DNA of 64,000 nt from Paenibacillus silvae (GCF_014639235.1 NZ_BMFU01000019.1:3429-67428), one strand, 5' to 3'; shown: positions 1 through 7,963, counted from the stretch's first letter. The notes: generated by a model from the sequence alone, not told the origin. Numbers and translations are program-made.

Positions 1-2
1 AG

Positions 3-908
3 TCGACGCATAAGATGCTGGCCGCATTCACCATGGGAGCCATGCTGCACGTTCGGGGACCGCGTTTGAACCGGTCCCTGCTGCGGCAGCGTCTGGCCAT
101 GGTGCAAAGCTCGAGCCCATCGTACCCGGTGATGGCTTCGCTTGATCTGTCGCGCCGGCTGCTGCATGTGCACGGCGCAGAGGCCTTCACGGCAGGGCTT
201 GCTGCTGTGAAAGCCTTCAAGCGCGGCCTGGCAGAGCTGCCGCGCTTCCAACTGCTGCAGCCTGCGGATGTGCCGCTGCAGCAGGGGCCGCCGTGCGGCC
301 ATGAAGTGCCGGCGGCGATGCCTGGCCGCGCCGGCTATACCGCTCAGGACCCATTCAAGGTCGTCATATATGACGACACAGGGGTGCTGAGCGGTTATGG
401 GCTGCAGCAGCAGCTGGAAGCCTGCGGCTGCGTGCCCGAGATGAGCGACGAGCGGAACGTCGTGCTGCTCTTCAGTCTTGGCTCGACCTTGCAGGATGCC
501 GAGCAGCTGCTAGAGGCTTTGCGACATATACATGAGGACAATATGCCGCCTGAGCATCCGCTGCCTTTGATCGGGTCTGCACAGTCAGTTGCCGAGAACA
601 ATCCACCAAAATATGTTTCCACGTGGAACATTAAGGAACAAAACAGTGCTGTTTCGGAGCCTGTAGTGTTCTCCCTTCAACCGATCAAGGAGACAGACAC
701 TATCGAATTACCCATTGAAGACAGTGCAGGTTACCGTGCGGCAGAAATGGTTATTCCGTATCCCCCGGGGATTCCCCTGTTGTATCCTGGAGAGCGCATA
801 AGTTCCAAGGTAGTAGCACGAATAAGGACTTTACGCGAGGAAGGAGCCAGGTTTCACGGAATATCCGATCATATAGCACGTACATTAAAGGTCATGGAGC
901 AGCGTTAA
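3..908 (+). CDS. yaaO: Orn/Lys/Arg decarboxylase family protein (YaaO-like), 5' end outside the window
   Basis: This is the C-terminal part of a fold-type I PLP enzyme of the ornithine/lysine/arginine decarboxylase family. The open frame runs through the window edge: the first codons read Ser-Thr-His-Lys-Met-Leu, which fits the family SxHK motif whose lysine (codon 12-14) forms the Schiff base with PLP. The catalytic lysine is therefore just inside the window and most of the PLP domain lies upstream. The rest is the small C-terminal domain. In B. subtilis yaaO sits directly before tmk, as here. The first ~500 bases look distinctly GC-rich. The family assignment is firm; the substrate (arginine, lysine or ornithine) cannot be read from this fragment. 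Confidence 0.85.
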   Translation, partial: STHKMLAAFTMGAMLHVRGPRLNRSLLRQRLAMVQSSSPSYPVMASLDLSRRLLHVHGAEAFTAGLAAVKAFKRGLAELPRFQLLQPADVPLQQGPPCGHEVPAAMPGRAGYTAQDPFKVVIYDDTGVLSGYGLQQQLEACGCVPEMSDERNVVLLFSLGSTLQDAEQLLEALRHIHEDNMPPEHPLPLIGSAQSVAENNPPKYVSTWNIKEQNSAVSEPVVFSLQPIKETDTIELPIEDSAGYRAAEMVIPYPPGIPLLYPGERISSKVVARIRTLREEGARFHGISDHIARTLKVMEQR

Positions 909-1330
909 CGATGTGTGAAGAATAGAAAGCTCACTAGTGTTTAGCTTGCAGCAGACTCAGATATGTAGAGCACATCTTCAGTTGAGATGCTTCTATGGAT
1001 ATTGCTCTTGGTCTTGTTATCCGCCATCACTAATGGAGCTGCTATTTGCCTTTACGGCAGGTTAAGACGATAATAGGGTGCTTGTCACCTGTTTGATTTA
1101 AAGTGATATATATCTTGGTTGAAAAAGGTCTTACGTTTCATGTTGGACGAACAGCCTCCTTATAGTATGATAGAAAGAAAACAAGCTTGTATTATTTTAG
1201 TGTTATTAAATGCAGTTGTTTACGATACACCTCTGGGCAAGTGGCATCATATCCTGATGTAAGAGGGTCTAGGCACTTGCATAATAGCCTTGAATGGATG
1301 CAGCTATGAATACAGAAGGCAGGGAAGCAT
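909..1330. other. Intergenic region between yaaO and tmk
   Basis: About 420 bases without a credible gene. It holds the candidate tmk promoter listed separately and a roughly 150-base untranslated leader. I see no clear terminator for yaaO and no RNA gene. Confidence 0.6.
1143..1171 (+). promoter_or_regulatory. Candidate sigma-A promoter of the tmk operon
   Basis: TTGGAC (1143-1148) and TATGAT (1166-1171) are separated by exactly 17 bases, a near-consensus housekeeping promoter. Transcription would begin near 1178 and read into tmk and darA. Confidence 0.7.
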
Positions 1331-1978
1331 ATGCAGGGCAGAGGTAAATTCATTACGCTGGAAGGAGGAGAGGGCTCAGGGAAAACGACGATGATCGGTA
1401 GAATCGGTTCTTATTTTGAGAAACGGGGTATACCTTACGTAGTCACACGGGAACCTGGCGGGATTGAGATTGCAGAGAAAATACGCAGCATCATCCTTGA
1501 CCCTCTTCATACGGCGATGGATGCCCGAACCGAAGCACTGCTCTATGCAGCAGCACGAAGCCAGCATCTGGCGGAGAAGGTAGAGCCTGCACTGCAAGCA
1601 GGCAAAACGGTCATCTGTGATCGGTTTGTCGATAGCAGTCTGGCCTATCAAGGCTATGCTCGCGGCCTAGGAATAGAGAATGTCTGGGCGATTAATCGTT
1701 TTGCAATTGGAGATTTAATGCCAGATGTAACCCTCTATCTTGATATTGAGCCGGAACAGGGACTTGGGCGTATTGATGCCCACGATGGTCGTGAGGTCAA
1801 TCGTCTGGATCTGGAGAATCTGGAGTTTCATCGTAAAGTACGTGAAGCGTATTTCCTGCTACAGAGGAAATTTCCAGATCGTATCCAAATGATCGATGCT
1901 TCACAGACTCCGGATGAGGTGGAGAGAGCGATGATTTTGTCGCTGGAGAACGGGATTTTGAAGGATTTTGACGAGTAA
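1331..1978 (+). CDS. tmk: Thymidylate kinase
   Basis: Phosphorylates dTMP to dTDP with ATP in the cytoplasm, the step that commits thymidylate to DNA precursor synthesis. The 215 residues match the usual family length. The P-loop EGGEGSGKTT is at residues 11-20, followed by TREPGG and the DRF motif with the SSLAYQG segment that contacts the nucleotide. The ATG at 1331 follows a modest ribosome site (AGGGAAG). It lies between yaaO and darA as in B. subtilis, and ahead of holB, so the local theme is DNA replication. No anomaly is seen. Confidence 0.97.
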   Translation: MQGRGKFITLEGGEGSGKTTMIGRIGSYFEKRGIPYVVTREPGGIEIAEKIRSIILDPLHTAMDARTEALLYAAARSQHLAEKVEPALQAGKTVICDRFVDSSLAYQGYARGLGIENVWAINRFAIGDLMPDVTLYLDIEPEQGLGRIDAHDGREVNRLDLENLEFHRKVREAYFLLQRKFPDRIQMIDASQTPDEVERAMILSLENGILKDFDE

Positions 1979-2040
1979 TTGTCTAATATATAGACATGGC
2001 ATTTTGCTAAAAGTGCTTATTCTGAAGGAGGTTATGCAGG

Positions 2041-2370
2041 ATGAAACTGATTGTTGCGATTATACAGGATAAAGACAGCAACCGATTATCCAGCGCATTG
2101 GTCAAAGCGAACTTTCGGGCAACCAAGCTTGCCAGTACGGGTGGATTTTTGAAGGCAGGCAACACGACGTTTATGATCGGTGTCGATGATAGTCAGGTCG
2201 AATCCGTTATGAACGTTATTCGCAGCAGCTGTAAGGTTCGTGAACAGCTCGTAACTCCGGTTACACCTATGAGCGGAACGACCGACTCGTACCTGCCGCT
2301 GCCTGTTGAAGTTCAAGTTGGTGGAGCAACCGTATTTGTTCTTCCGGTAGATCGTTTCGAGCATTTCTAA
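2041..2370 (+). CDS. darA: Cyclic-di-AMP receptor DarA (YaaQ/PstA family)
   Basis: A PII-like signal protein of 109 residues that binds cyclic-di-AMP as a trimer in the Bacillota; its downstream partner is not well established. The sequence keeps the family N-terminus MKLIVAIIQDKD, the LVKANFRATKLASTGGFL segment and the C-terminal GGATVFVLPVDRFEHF block. A strong GAAGGAGG lies before the ATG. It follows tmk with a 62-base gap and is probably co-transcribed. The same window carries a cyclic-di-AMP riboswitch and a KtrB-type potassium channel subunit, so three parts of this signalling network are close on the chromosome. Confidence 0.93.
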   Translation: MKLIVAIIQDKDSNRLSSALVKANFRATKLASTGGFLKAGNTTFMIGVDDSQVESVMNVIRSSCKVREQLVTPVTPMSGTTDSYLPLPVEVQVGGATVFVLPVDRFEHF

Positions 2371-2521
2371 TTTGTCTGTGCATGAAATCCATGAGTATTT
2401 TTCATTATCAATAGCATGATTGTATCTTGCAAGATGATAAGGAATGATGTAAAAGGACGTATCCTATGCATACGTGCCACTTATGGAGCGCCCTTCTTGA
2501 TGACAAGAACCGGCACACACT

Positions 2522-2571
2522 CTCTCCAAAAGAAGACTTTACTCCAGAGTGAGGACCTTCTTCGGGGAGAG
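2522..2571 (+). repeat. Interrupted inverted repeat (possible RNA hairpin)
   Basis: CTCTCC (2522-2527) pairs with GGAGAG (2566-2571), and AAGAAG (2530-2535) pairs with CTTCTT (2557-2562). Together they give a two-part stem with a 21-base apical loop. No T-run follows. Confidence 0.45.
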
Positions 2572-2587
2572 GCTAGTTAGAACACAA

Positions 2588-2614
2588 TGGTAGATAAGTT
2601 CTTCTTTTCTACCA
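2588..2614 (+). repeat. Inverted repeat upstream of yaaR
   Basis: TGGTAGA (2588-2594) and TCTACCA (2608-2614) form a perfect 7-base-pair stem with a 13-base pyrimidine-rich loop. It lies about 110 bases before yaaR. Function unknown. Confidence 0.45.
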
Positions 2615-2724
2615 CTATATATACAGTGCAGTTCAAACATATAAGAAACATCTTACGCACAGGCGCAGCGCGCTCTGTGCTGATGTGCGATTGGCCTAAC
2701 GATGAATAGAAAGCAGGCGTATCC

Positions 2725-3168
2725 ATGAAAATCAATCCTGGATTCAGGCCGATGCAGAGTGGAATCAATACGAATGATTCCGGCTCCAAGCCGGTTCAAT
2801 CCAAAAGTTTCTCTGATATGATGAATCACCAGGGAGAGCGGGCTTCACAAGCAGAGCTTAATCGCCGACTAAGTGAAATTCAGCTTCAGGGTGAACGCTT
2901 GAGTCGTTCTATGACGATTCGTGAGCTGAAGGCTTACAAACAGCTAGTCAAAAGGTTCCTTGAAGAGACGGTCCGCCGTGGTGTCACGATGAAGGAAACT
3001 CGCGGGTGGGATCGTCGGGGCAGAGGTAAACGATACAAACTGATTGATGAGATTGACTCGGCTCTGTTATCTATGGCGGATGAATTGCTGGATACAGAAG
3101 AAGGGAAGATCACTCTTTTACAACAAGTAGGAGAAATTAGGGGGATGCTTATTAATTTAAGCTTTTGA
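2725..3168 (+). CDS. yaaR: YaaR family protein (DUF327)
   Basis: Conserved protein of unknown biochemical function, 147 residues, found between darA and holB in Bacillales. The N-terminal ~35 residues are polar and probably disordered. The rest is predicted helical, with the recognisable stretch MTIRELKAYKQLVKRFLEE and a basic segment RGWDRRGRGKRYKLIDEID. The ATG at 2725 has only a weak ribosome site (AAAGCAGG). It ends 9 bases before holB, whose ribosome site overlaps its stop, so the two are co-translated. Assignment rests on sequence likeness and synteny; no function is claimed. Confidence 0.85.
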   Translation: MKINPGFRPMQSGINTNDSGSKPVQSKSFSDMMNHQGERASQAELNRRLSEIQLQGERLSRSMTIRELKAYKQLVKRFLEETVRRGVTMKETRGWDRRGRGKRYKLIDEIDSALLSMADELLDTEEGKITLLQQVGEIRGMLINLSF

Positions 3169-3177
3169 GGAGGAAGT

Positions 3178-4149
3178 ATGTCCTTTCAACAGATTAAGGG
3201 CCAACAGGCAGCCAAGCAATTGTTACAAAGCAGTTTGAGACGTCACGCGGTCAGCCATGCATATTTGTTCAGTGGTCCGCCCGGGAGCGGGCAGCTGCAA
3301 ACAGCTCTGGCATTCGCCAAGGCAATCTTCTGCACAGAGCTTGAGGATGACGCCTGCGGGAAATGTCTTGAATGTCGTAAAATAGAACATGGAAACCATC
3401 CGGATCTGACGACGCTGGCACCGGATGGGAATAACATTAAAATAGATCAGATCCGCGATTTACAGCGCATTTTCTCTTACCGGTCAGAGGCGGGACACCC
3501 CAAGGTGTATATCATAGAGCAGGCGGAGAAAATGACGGTTCAGGCGGCGAACAGCCTGCTGAAATTTCTGGAAGAACCTCAGGTGCCTGCAGTCGGTATT
3601 CTGCTTACAGATAACGGTCAAGCTATGCTGCCTACGATCCGCTCGCGTTCCCAACTGGTGCCGTTCAGTGCGCTCAATCCGGAGGAAATGCTTCAGATTT
3701 TGATCGAGGAAGAGTATCCTGTGAATCTGGCCCGGCCCGCTGTCCATTTAGCGTCAGGACTGGAAGCATGTAGAGAAATTCTCCAGCAGAATTGGTTTGC
3801 AGAAATTAGAAACGTAATGTTACAATTAGGGAAGGAGTCCCTGGGTAGAGGAAGCACATCCTTGATCTCGGCACAGCAGAAGCTTTTTAAAACAGGACTC
3901 TCGGAACATCTGGACATGCTGCTTAGTTTGTTCCATCTATGGTTCAGGGACATGCTGTATGTTCAGTACGGTAGGCATGAACATATCGTTTTTATAGATC
4001 AGTTAGACATGCTGTCTCAGTTGGCACAAACCCGCAGCACGGAGCAGTGGGTCTCCTATATGGATTTGGCCGCGGCATGCAGAAAAAAATTGCGTTTTAA
4101 TGTCAATGGCCAGCTTTGTCTGGAGCAATTTTTGATCGGTTTGGCATAA
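3178..4149 (+). CDS. holB: DNA polymerase III, delta' subunit
   Basis: Clamp-loader subunit that with delta and tau/gamma opens the sliding clamp and loads it on primed DNA. The 323-residue protein has the AAA+ fold: a degenerate Walker A GPPGSGQL at residues 33-40, in which Gln replaces the nucleotide-binding Lys, and a zinc-binding set at Cys52, Cys60, Cys63 and Cys66. Loss of the Walker lysine is normal for delta', which does not hydrolyse ATP. The motif LLKFLEEP follows the sensor region. A strong GAGGAGG precedes the ATG at 3178. Confidence 0.95.
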   Translation: MSFQQIKGQQAAKQLLQSSLRRHAVSHAYLFSGPPGSGQLQTALAFAKAIFCTELEDDACGKCLECRKIEHGNHPDLTTLAPDGNNIKIDQIRDLQRIFSYRSEAGHPKVYIIEQAEKMTVQAANSLLKFLEEPQVPAVGILLTDNGQAMLPTIRSRSQLVPFSALNPEEMLQILIEEEYPVNLARPAVHLASGLEACREILQQNWFAEIRNVMLQLGKESLGRGSTSLISAQQKLFKTGLSEHLDMLLSLFHLWFRDMLYVQYGRHEHIVFIDQLDMLSQLAQTRSTEQWVSYMDLAAACRKKLRFNVNGQLCLEQFLIGLA

Positions 4150-4265
4150 GGCTGGAGAGCATCATGTGAGTTCCAATCCTATGCAAACGGTTATAACTTC
4201 GGCGGGTTCCCTAAGAAGTCAGGGCTTCAGACGAAGTGGGGTTGGCTTACAAGGGGGTTAATTTT

Positions 4266-5066
4266 TTGTACAGTGTAGTGGGTGTCCGTTTCAAAAAAGC
4301 GGGCAAAATTTATTACTTCGATCCCCTGGACCTTCCTATTGAGCAAGAAAGCTGCGTGATCGTGGAAACGGCACGAGGGGTTGAGTATGGTAAGGTTGTC
4401 GTGGGTAAGAAGGAAGTAGGCGAAGCTGATGTAGTACTGCCGCTCAAAAAGGTTATCCGCGTTGCTGGTGATACAGATGCCCGCGTAGTGGATGAGAACA
4501 AGCGTGCAGCCAAGGAAGCTTTCGGTACTTGTTTAAATAAAATCAGAGACCATGGCCTCAAGATGAAGCTGGTTGATGTAGAATTTACGTTTGATCGCAA
4601 TAAAATCATTTTTTATTTTACGGCAGAAGGAAGAGTAGATTTTCGCGAGCTGGTCAAGGATCTGGCTAGCATCTTCAGGACACGAATTGAACTGAGACAG
4701 ATTGGTGTCCGTGATGAGGCAAAAATGCTTGGTGGAATCGGACCTTGCGGACGTGTATTATGCTGTTCCTCCTGGCTGGGAGATTTTGAGCCGGTATCAA
4801 TCAAGATGGCTAAAGATCAGAGCTTGTCACTGAATCCGACGAAAATTTCAGGGTTGTGCGGAAGACTTATGTGCTGTCTGAAATTTGAGCATGATAATTA
4901 TGAAAGTGTGAGAGAAGAACTGCCGGCAGTAGGCAAACTGGTCATCACTTCAATGGGTGAAGGTAAAGTTGTCGGAATTAACGCAGGTAACCGCACGGTG
5001 CATGTTCAACTGTTCGACATCAGTAAAGTCAAAGAACTTCCGCTGGATGACGTCGTTATCAAGTAA
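4266..5066 (+). CDS. ricT: RicT (YaaT), PSP1-domain regulator of RNA processing and sporulation
   Basis: Member of the Y-complex (RicA, RicF, RicT), which binds iron-sulfur clusters, works with RNase Y and promotes the phosphorelay to Spo0A. I place the start at the TTG at 4266 because AAGGGGG (4251-4257) is well spaced before it and the protein then begins MYSVVGVRFKKAGKIYYFDP, like B. subtilis YaaT. A GTG at 4236 would only add ten unconserved residues. With this start the protein has 266 residues. Two cysteine groups, 161/166/167 and 198/203/204 (CGRVLCC and CGRLMCC), are the likely cluster ligands. Confidence 0.93.
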   Translation: MYSVVGVRFKKAGKIYYFDPLDLPIEQESCVIVETARGVEYGKVVVGKKEVGEADVVLPLKKVIRVAGDTDARVVDENKRAAKEAFGTCLNKIRDHGLKMKLVDVEFTFDRNKIIFYFTAEGRVDFRELVKDLASIFRTRIELRQIGVRDEAKMLGGIGPCGRVLCCSSWLGDFEPVSIKMAKDQSLSLNPTKISGLCGRLMCCLKFEHDNYESVREELPAVGKLVITSMGEGKVVGINAGNRTVHVQLFDISKVKELPLDDVVIK

Positions 5067-5094
5067 ACCATAAAGGTTGCTTCGGGGTGGAAAC

Positions 5095-5463
5095 TTGGAA
5101 AAGAAAAATCTGTTTACACACATTCATGAAATGGAAACCCAAATGGGTCAGTTGCACGGTGATTTAGCAGAATTAAAAATGATTGTTAAAGAGCTGCTGG
5201 AGGATAATCAGCGGCTTACCATTGAGAATGAGCAGTTACGCAAACTGCTGAAGCGTGAAGCGCCGGCTGATCTGCCGATCTCCTCAGCGCTTGCACCTGT
5301 AGCAAGACCGGCTGGCCCGGCTACGGGTGAAGATGTTGTAGGCGAGGGTTACGATAATCTGGCCCGGCTGTATCATGAAGGCTTCCACATCTGCAACGTC
5401 TATTATGGACATTTGCGGACGGAAGGTGATTGTCTGTTCTGCCTGTCTTTTTTGAATAAATGA
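5095..5463 (+). CDS. yabA: Replication initiation control protein YabA
   Basis: Negative regulator of replication initiation that binds DnaA and the DnaN clamp. The N-terminal half is a leucine-rich coiled coil that tetramerises. After a proline/alanine linker the C-terminal zinc domain follows, with GEGYDNLARLYHEGFHICN and a closing CLFC. I choose TTG 5095 behind GGGGTGG, giving 122 residues and an N-terminus that aligns with B. subtilis (MDKKELF versus LEKKNLF here). The upstream TTG at 5077 would add six residues. It sits next to the clamp-loader gene holB and is closed by a strong terminator. Confidence 0.94.
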   Translation: MEKKNLFTHIHEMETQMGQLHGDLAELKMIVKELLEDNQRLTIENEQLRKLLKREAPADLPISSALAPVARPAGPATGEDVVGEGYDNLARLYHEGFHICNVYYGHLRTEGDCLFCLSFLNK

Positions 5464-5468
5464 AATGG

Positions 5469-5495
5469 CCGTAGGGATTCCCTACGGTTTTTTTT
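5469..5495 (+). terminator. Intrinsic terminator after yabA
   Basis: CCGTAGGG (5469-5476) and CCCTACGG (5480-5487) form a perfect stem with a 3-base loop, followed by eight T residues. Confidence 0.95.
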
Positions 5496-5539
5496 CAAGG
5501 TTATAAACGTTATAGAATACCGGAGGATGAGTGTAACAT

Positions 5540-6319
5540 ATGACAGACCATGAAGTGATTTTACAGGAGTCGGAGCGAATTGATGATCTGCTCTCTCACG
5601 ACTTGCGAATTATTCAAAGTGATGAAGTGTTCAGTTTTTCCATGGACGCTGTATTGCTTGCACGTTTTGCATCTGTACCGAAGCGCGGACGTGTTCTTGA
5701 TCTATGCACAGGTAACGGCGTTGTGCCTATTCTGCTGACAACACGTACACAGGCAAGCCTGGAGGGAATCGAGATTCAGCCGAGGCTGGCTGATATGGCA
5801 CGCCGAAGTGTACAGCTTAATGAGCTTGAAACATCCATTCTGATTCGTGAGGGAGACCTTCGTGAACTGGTAAATGAGACAGGACATGCCGTCTACGATG
5901 CAATTACTGTTAATCCACCTTACATGCCTCTGAATGGGAGTGATCTTAAAGCCAATACACATCAGGCTATGGCACGTCATGAAATTGGCTGCACCCTGGA
6001 GGAAGTCATTCAGGCATGTAATCGTCTTGTACGTAATGGGGGAAAAGTATCGATGGTTCACCGCCCGCAGCGACTGGGTGAAATCATATCATTAATGCGT
6101 CAGTACAAGCTGGAGCCCAAACGAATTCGTATGGTGCATCCGCGTGCTCATCTGGAAGCCAATATGGTGCTGATAGAAGCGATGAAGGATGGCAAGCCAG
6201 AGGTGCGCATGCTGCCGCCGCTTATTGTTTACAATGAACAGGGGAATTACTGTGATGAGATTATGGACATTTATTATGGCCAGCAGCAGGCCGAACGTAC
6301 GAAGGAGGGAGGAAACTAG
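5540..6319 (+). CDS. yabB: tRNA1(Val) (adenine(37)-N6)-methyltransferase family protein (YabB-like)
   Basis: SAM-dependent methyltransferase of 259 residues. The SAM-binding loop is VLDLCTGNGVVPILL (about residues 53-67), and NPPYMP near residue 135 is the N6-adenine methylase motif. The family includes E. coli TrmN6, which modifies A37 of tRNA1(Val); the exact RNA target here is inferred. The ATG at 5540 is preceded by GGAGG at a long spacing of 12-13 bases. The gene abuts rsmI without any gap. B. subtilis has yazA (GIY-YIG) between these two genes; it is absent here. Confidence 0.88.
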   Translation: MTDHEVILQESERIDDLLSHDLRIIQSDEVFSFSMDAVLLARFASVPKRGRVLDLCTGNGVVPILLTTRTQASLEGIEIQPRLADMARRSVQLNELETSILIREGDLRELVNETGHAVYDAITVNPPYMPLNGSDLKANTHQAMARHEIGCTLEEVIQACNRLVRNGGKVSMVHRPQRLGEIISLMRQYKLEPKRIRMVHPRAHLEANMVLIEAMKDGKPEVRMLPPLIVYNEQGNYCDEIMDIYYGQQQAERTKEGGN

Positions 6320-7204
6320 ATGACATTGCATGTTCAAAAAAGTTTCAGTGAGCAGTCTGATCATGCTGGTAAGCTTTACCTGGTGGGTACACCGATTGGC
6401 AATCTGGAGGACATGACCTTCCGTGCAATCAAGACACTGCAGAGCTGTGACATTATTGCCGCAGAAGATACTCGCCAAACGCGAAAGCTGCTGACTCATT
6501 TTGAAATCACACCGTCTATGCTATTCAGTTATCATGAGCACAATAAGAGTGCAAGTGGCCCTGAATTGATACGCTATATAATAGAAGGAAAAAATTTGGC
6601 GCTGGTCAGTGATGCGGGTCTTCCAGCCATTTCGGACCCGGGTTCTGATCTGGTGAAGCTTGCAATTGAAGCGGGAATTACGGTGGTTCCGATTCCAGGT
6701 CCGAATGCTGCATTATCCGCTTTGATCGTATCCGGGTTGCCAACGGAACGATTCACGTTTGGTGGTTTTTTACCACGGGAGAAAAAGGATATGCGGAAAG
6801 TGCTGGAATCCTTTAACGAATCCAATGGAACGCTGTTGTTCTATGAATCCCCTCATCGTATTCGCAAAACGTTAATGAACCTGGAAGAGATTCTGGGCGA
6901 TCGTTTGATTGTATTGGCACGAGAGCTGACCAAGCGGCATGAGGAATTTGTAAGAGGTAATTTGCAGGAATGTATTGAATGGCTGGAGCAACACCCACCA
7001 TTGGGTGAATATTGTCTGTTGGTTGAAGGAATCCGGGAAGAGGAGCGTAAGGCTGAACGGGAAGCCTGGTGGCAGGTTCTTTCACTTGAAGAGCATGTAG
7101 CGCACTATGAAAATGAAGGAAACAGCCGAAAGGATGCGATGAAGAAAACAGCAGGGGATCGCGGTCTGACCAAACGGGATGTTTACAACGCGCTGATCGA
7201 ATAA
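6320..7204 (+). CDS. rsmI: 16S rRNA (cytidine(1402)-2'-O)-methyltransferase
   Basis: Methylates the ribose of C1402 in the decoding centre of 16S rRNA using SAM. The 294 residues show the tetrapyrrole-methylase fold: GTPIGNLEDMT near the N-terminus, EDTRQTRKLL, and PIPGPNAALSALI in the SAM site. The ATG follows the upstream stop directly and the ribosome site GGAGGGAGG lies within the end of the upstream gene, so translation is probably coupled. It faces abrB, which converges on it. No clear + strand terminator follows. Confidence 0.96.
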   Translation: MTLHVQKSFSEQSDHAGKLYLVGTPIGNLEDMTFRAIKTLQSCDIIAAEDTRQTRKLLTHFEITPSMLFSYHEHNKSASGPELIRYIIEGKNLALVSDAGLPAISDPGSDLVKLAIEAGITVVPIPGPNAALSALIVSGLPTERFTFGGFLPREKKDMRKVLESFNESNGTLLFYESPHRIRKTLMNLEEILGDRLIVLARELTKRHEEFVRGNLQECIEWLEQHPPLGEYCLLVEGIREEERKAEREAWWQVLSLEEHVAHYENEGNSRKDAMKKTAGDRGLTKRDVYNALIE

Positions 7205-7350
7205 AAAGGCTGGGACAAATAACATTTTCTAAAAATGGGGTAAATGACCTGAAAGAGAACTTAAATCTAACCTTAGTAAAACCTTAAAATGAAAATGGGG
7301 CATTGCAATAAAAAGTGAAAGAATTGTGACAGCTCTTCATAAATGGGTAG

Positions 7351-7389
7351 AAAAAATCCCTCCAGCGGTGGGGTACACACCGGGAGGGA
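7351..7389 (-). terminator. Intrinsic terminator of abrB
   Basis: Read on the minus strand, TCCCTCC then CGGTG pair with CACCG then GGAGGGA, followed by six T residues (the A-run 7351-7356 on the plus strand). Confidence 0.85.
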
Positions 7390-7452
7390 CATTTAGGAAT
7401 ATGAAAAGATTAGAATTAATGATAAAAATAATTCAATGATGCCTGTTTTTTC

Positions 7453-7707
7453 TTATTTTGCTACTGGTGCAGGGATTTCGGAAATACATTCGTTACAAAC
7501 GATTTTGCCTTTGAAGTAAGTTACGTTCTCTGCGTTACCACAGAAGATACAAGCTGGCTCGTATTTTTTCAGCATGATGCGCTCGCCGTCTACGTAGATT
7601 TCCAGAGCATCTTTTTCACCAATACCGAGCGTACGGCGCAATTCGATTGGAATAACTACCCGTCCCAGTTCATCCACTTTTCTTACAATACCTGTTGATT
7701 TCATCAT
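7453..7707 (-). CDS. abrB: Transition-state regulator AbrB with a Cys4 C-terminus
   Basis: DNA-binding repressor of stationary-phase genes. The N-terminal SpoVT/AbrB swapped-hairpin domain is almost identical to B. subtilis AbrB (STGIVRKVDELGRVVIPIEL and onward to residue 49). The C-terminal multimerisation half differs: Cys53, Cys56, Cys71 and Cys74 form a CxxC-14-CxxC pattern suited to zinc binding (inferred). The 84-residue frame has two successive ATGs; the ribosome site GAGGAG suits either. A consensus promoter and a Spo0A box lie upstream, matching the known repression of abrB by Spo0A~P. Confidence 0.95.
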   Translation of the reverse strand: MMKSTGIVRKVDELGRVVIPIELRRTLGIGEKDALEIYVDGERIMLKKYEPACIFCGNAENVTYFKGKIVCNECISEIPAPVAK

Positions 7708-7737
7708 TATAATCAGTGCTCCTCTCAGCTAACTATC

Positions 7738-7756
7738 ATTGTCATTATTCGACATT
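7738..7756 (-). promoter_or_regulatory. Candidate Spo0A box in the abrB leader
   Basis: On the minus strand TGTCGAA occupies 7748-7754, a perfect core of the 0A box. A degraded second copy (TGACAAT) lies exactly 10 bases further downstream. The position just downstream of the abrB start site matches the known Spo0A repression site in B. subtilis. Confidence 0.65.
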
Positions 7757-7777
7757 ATTTTATGTTTTATGATACTC

Positions 7778-7806
7778 ATCATACCAACGATTCCCAAAAC
7801 AGTCAA
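7778..7806 (-). promoter_or_regulatory. Sigma-A promoter of abrB
   Basis: On the minus strand TTGACT (7801-7806) and TATGAT (7778-7783) are 17 bases apart. The start site would be near 7771, leaving a leader of about 65 bases that contains the Spo0A box. Confidence 0.85.
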
Positions 7807-7901
7807 CCTTAAAATTAGCTTAAAATAAAGGGGGTTTTTGTTGAGTTTACTGGTGGTAAGGGATTGAGAGCAATATTTCGCATTTAAACATCCATGTCAG
7901 C

Positions 7902-7963
7902 TTTGTCGATTTGGAAAACGTTAAAACACCTTTGTTCGACAAAATTCGTCAAAGTGTGTCGAA
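7902..7963 (+). promoter_or_regulatory. Cluster of Spo0A-box-like sites upstream of the HD-domain gene
   Basis: Against the consensus TTTGNCGAA, 7935-7943 is a perfect match on the minus strand (TTTGTCGAA), 7945-7953 is a perfect match on the minus strand (TTTGACGAA), and 7955-7963 is TGTGTCGAA on the plus strand with one mismatch. The three start exactly 10 bases apart. A fourth, TTTGTCGAT, lies at 7902-7910. The cluster is about 75 bases before the HD gene and about 130 bases upstream of the abrB promoter. Confidence 0.6.

Larger units (their letters stand above)
2371..2724. other. Intergenic region between darA and yaaR with inverted repeats
   Basis: About 350 bases with no credible ORF. 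It contains two inverted repeats, listed separately. Neither is followed by a good T-run, so simple terminators are not obvious, and no strong promoter for yaaR was recognised. Confidence 0.5.
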
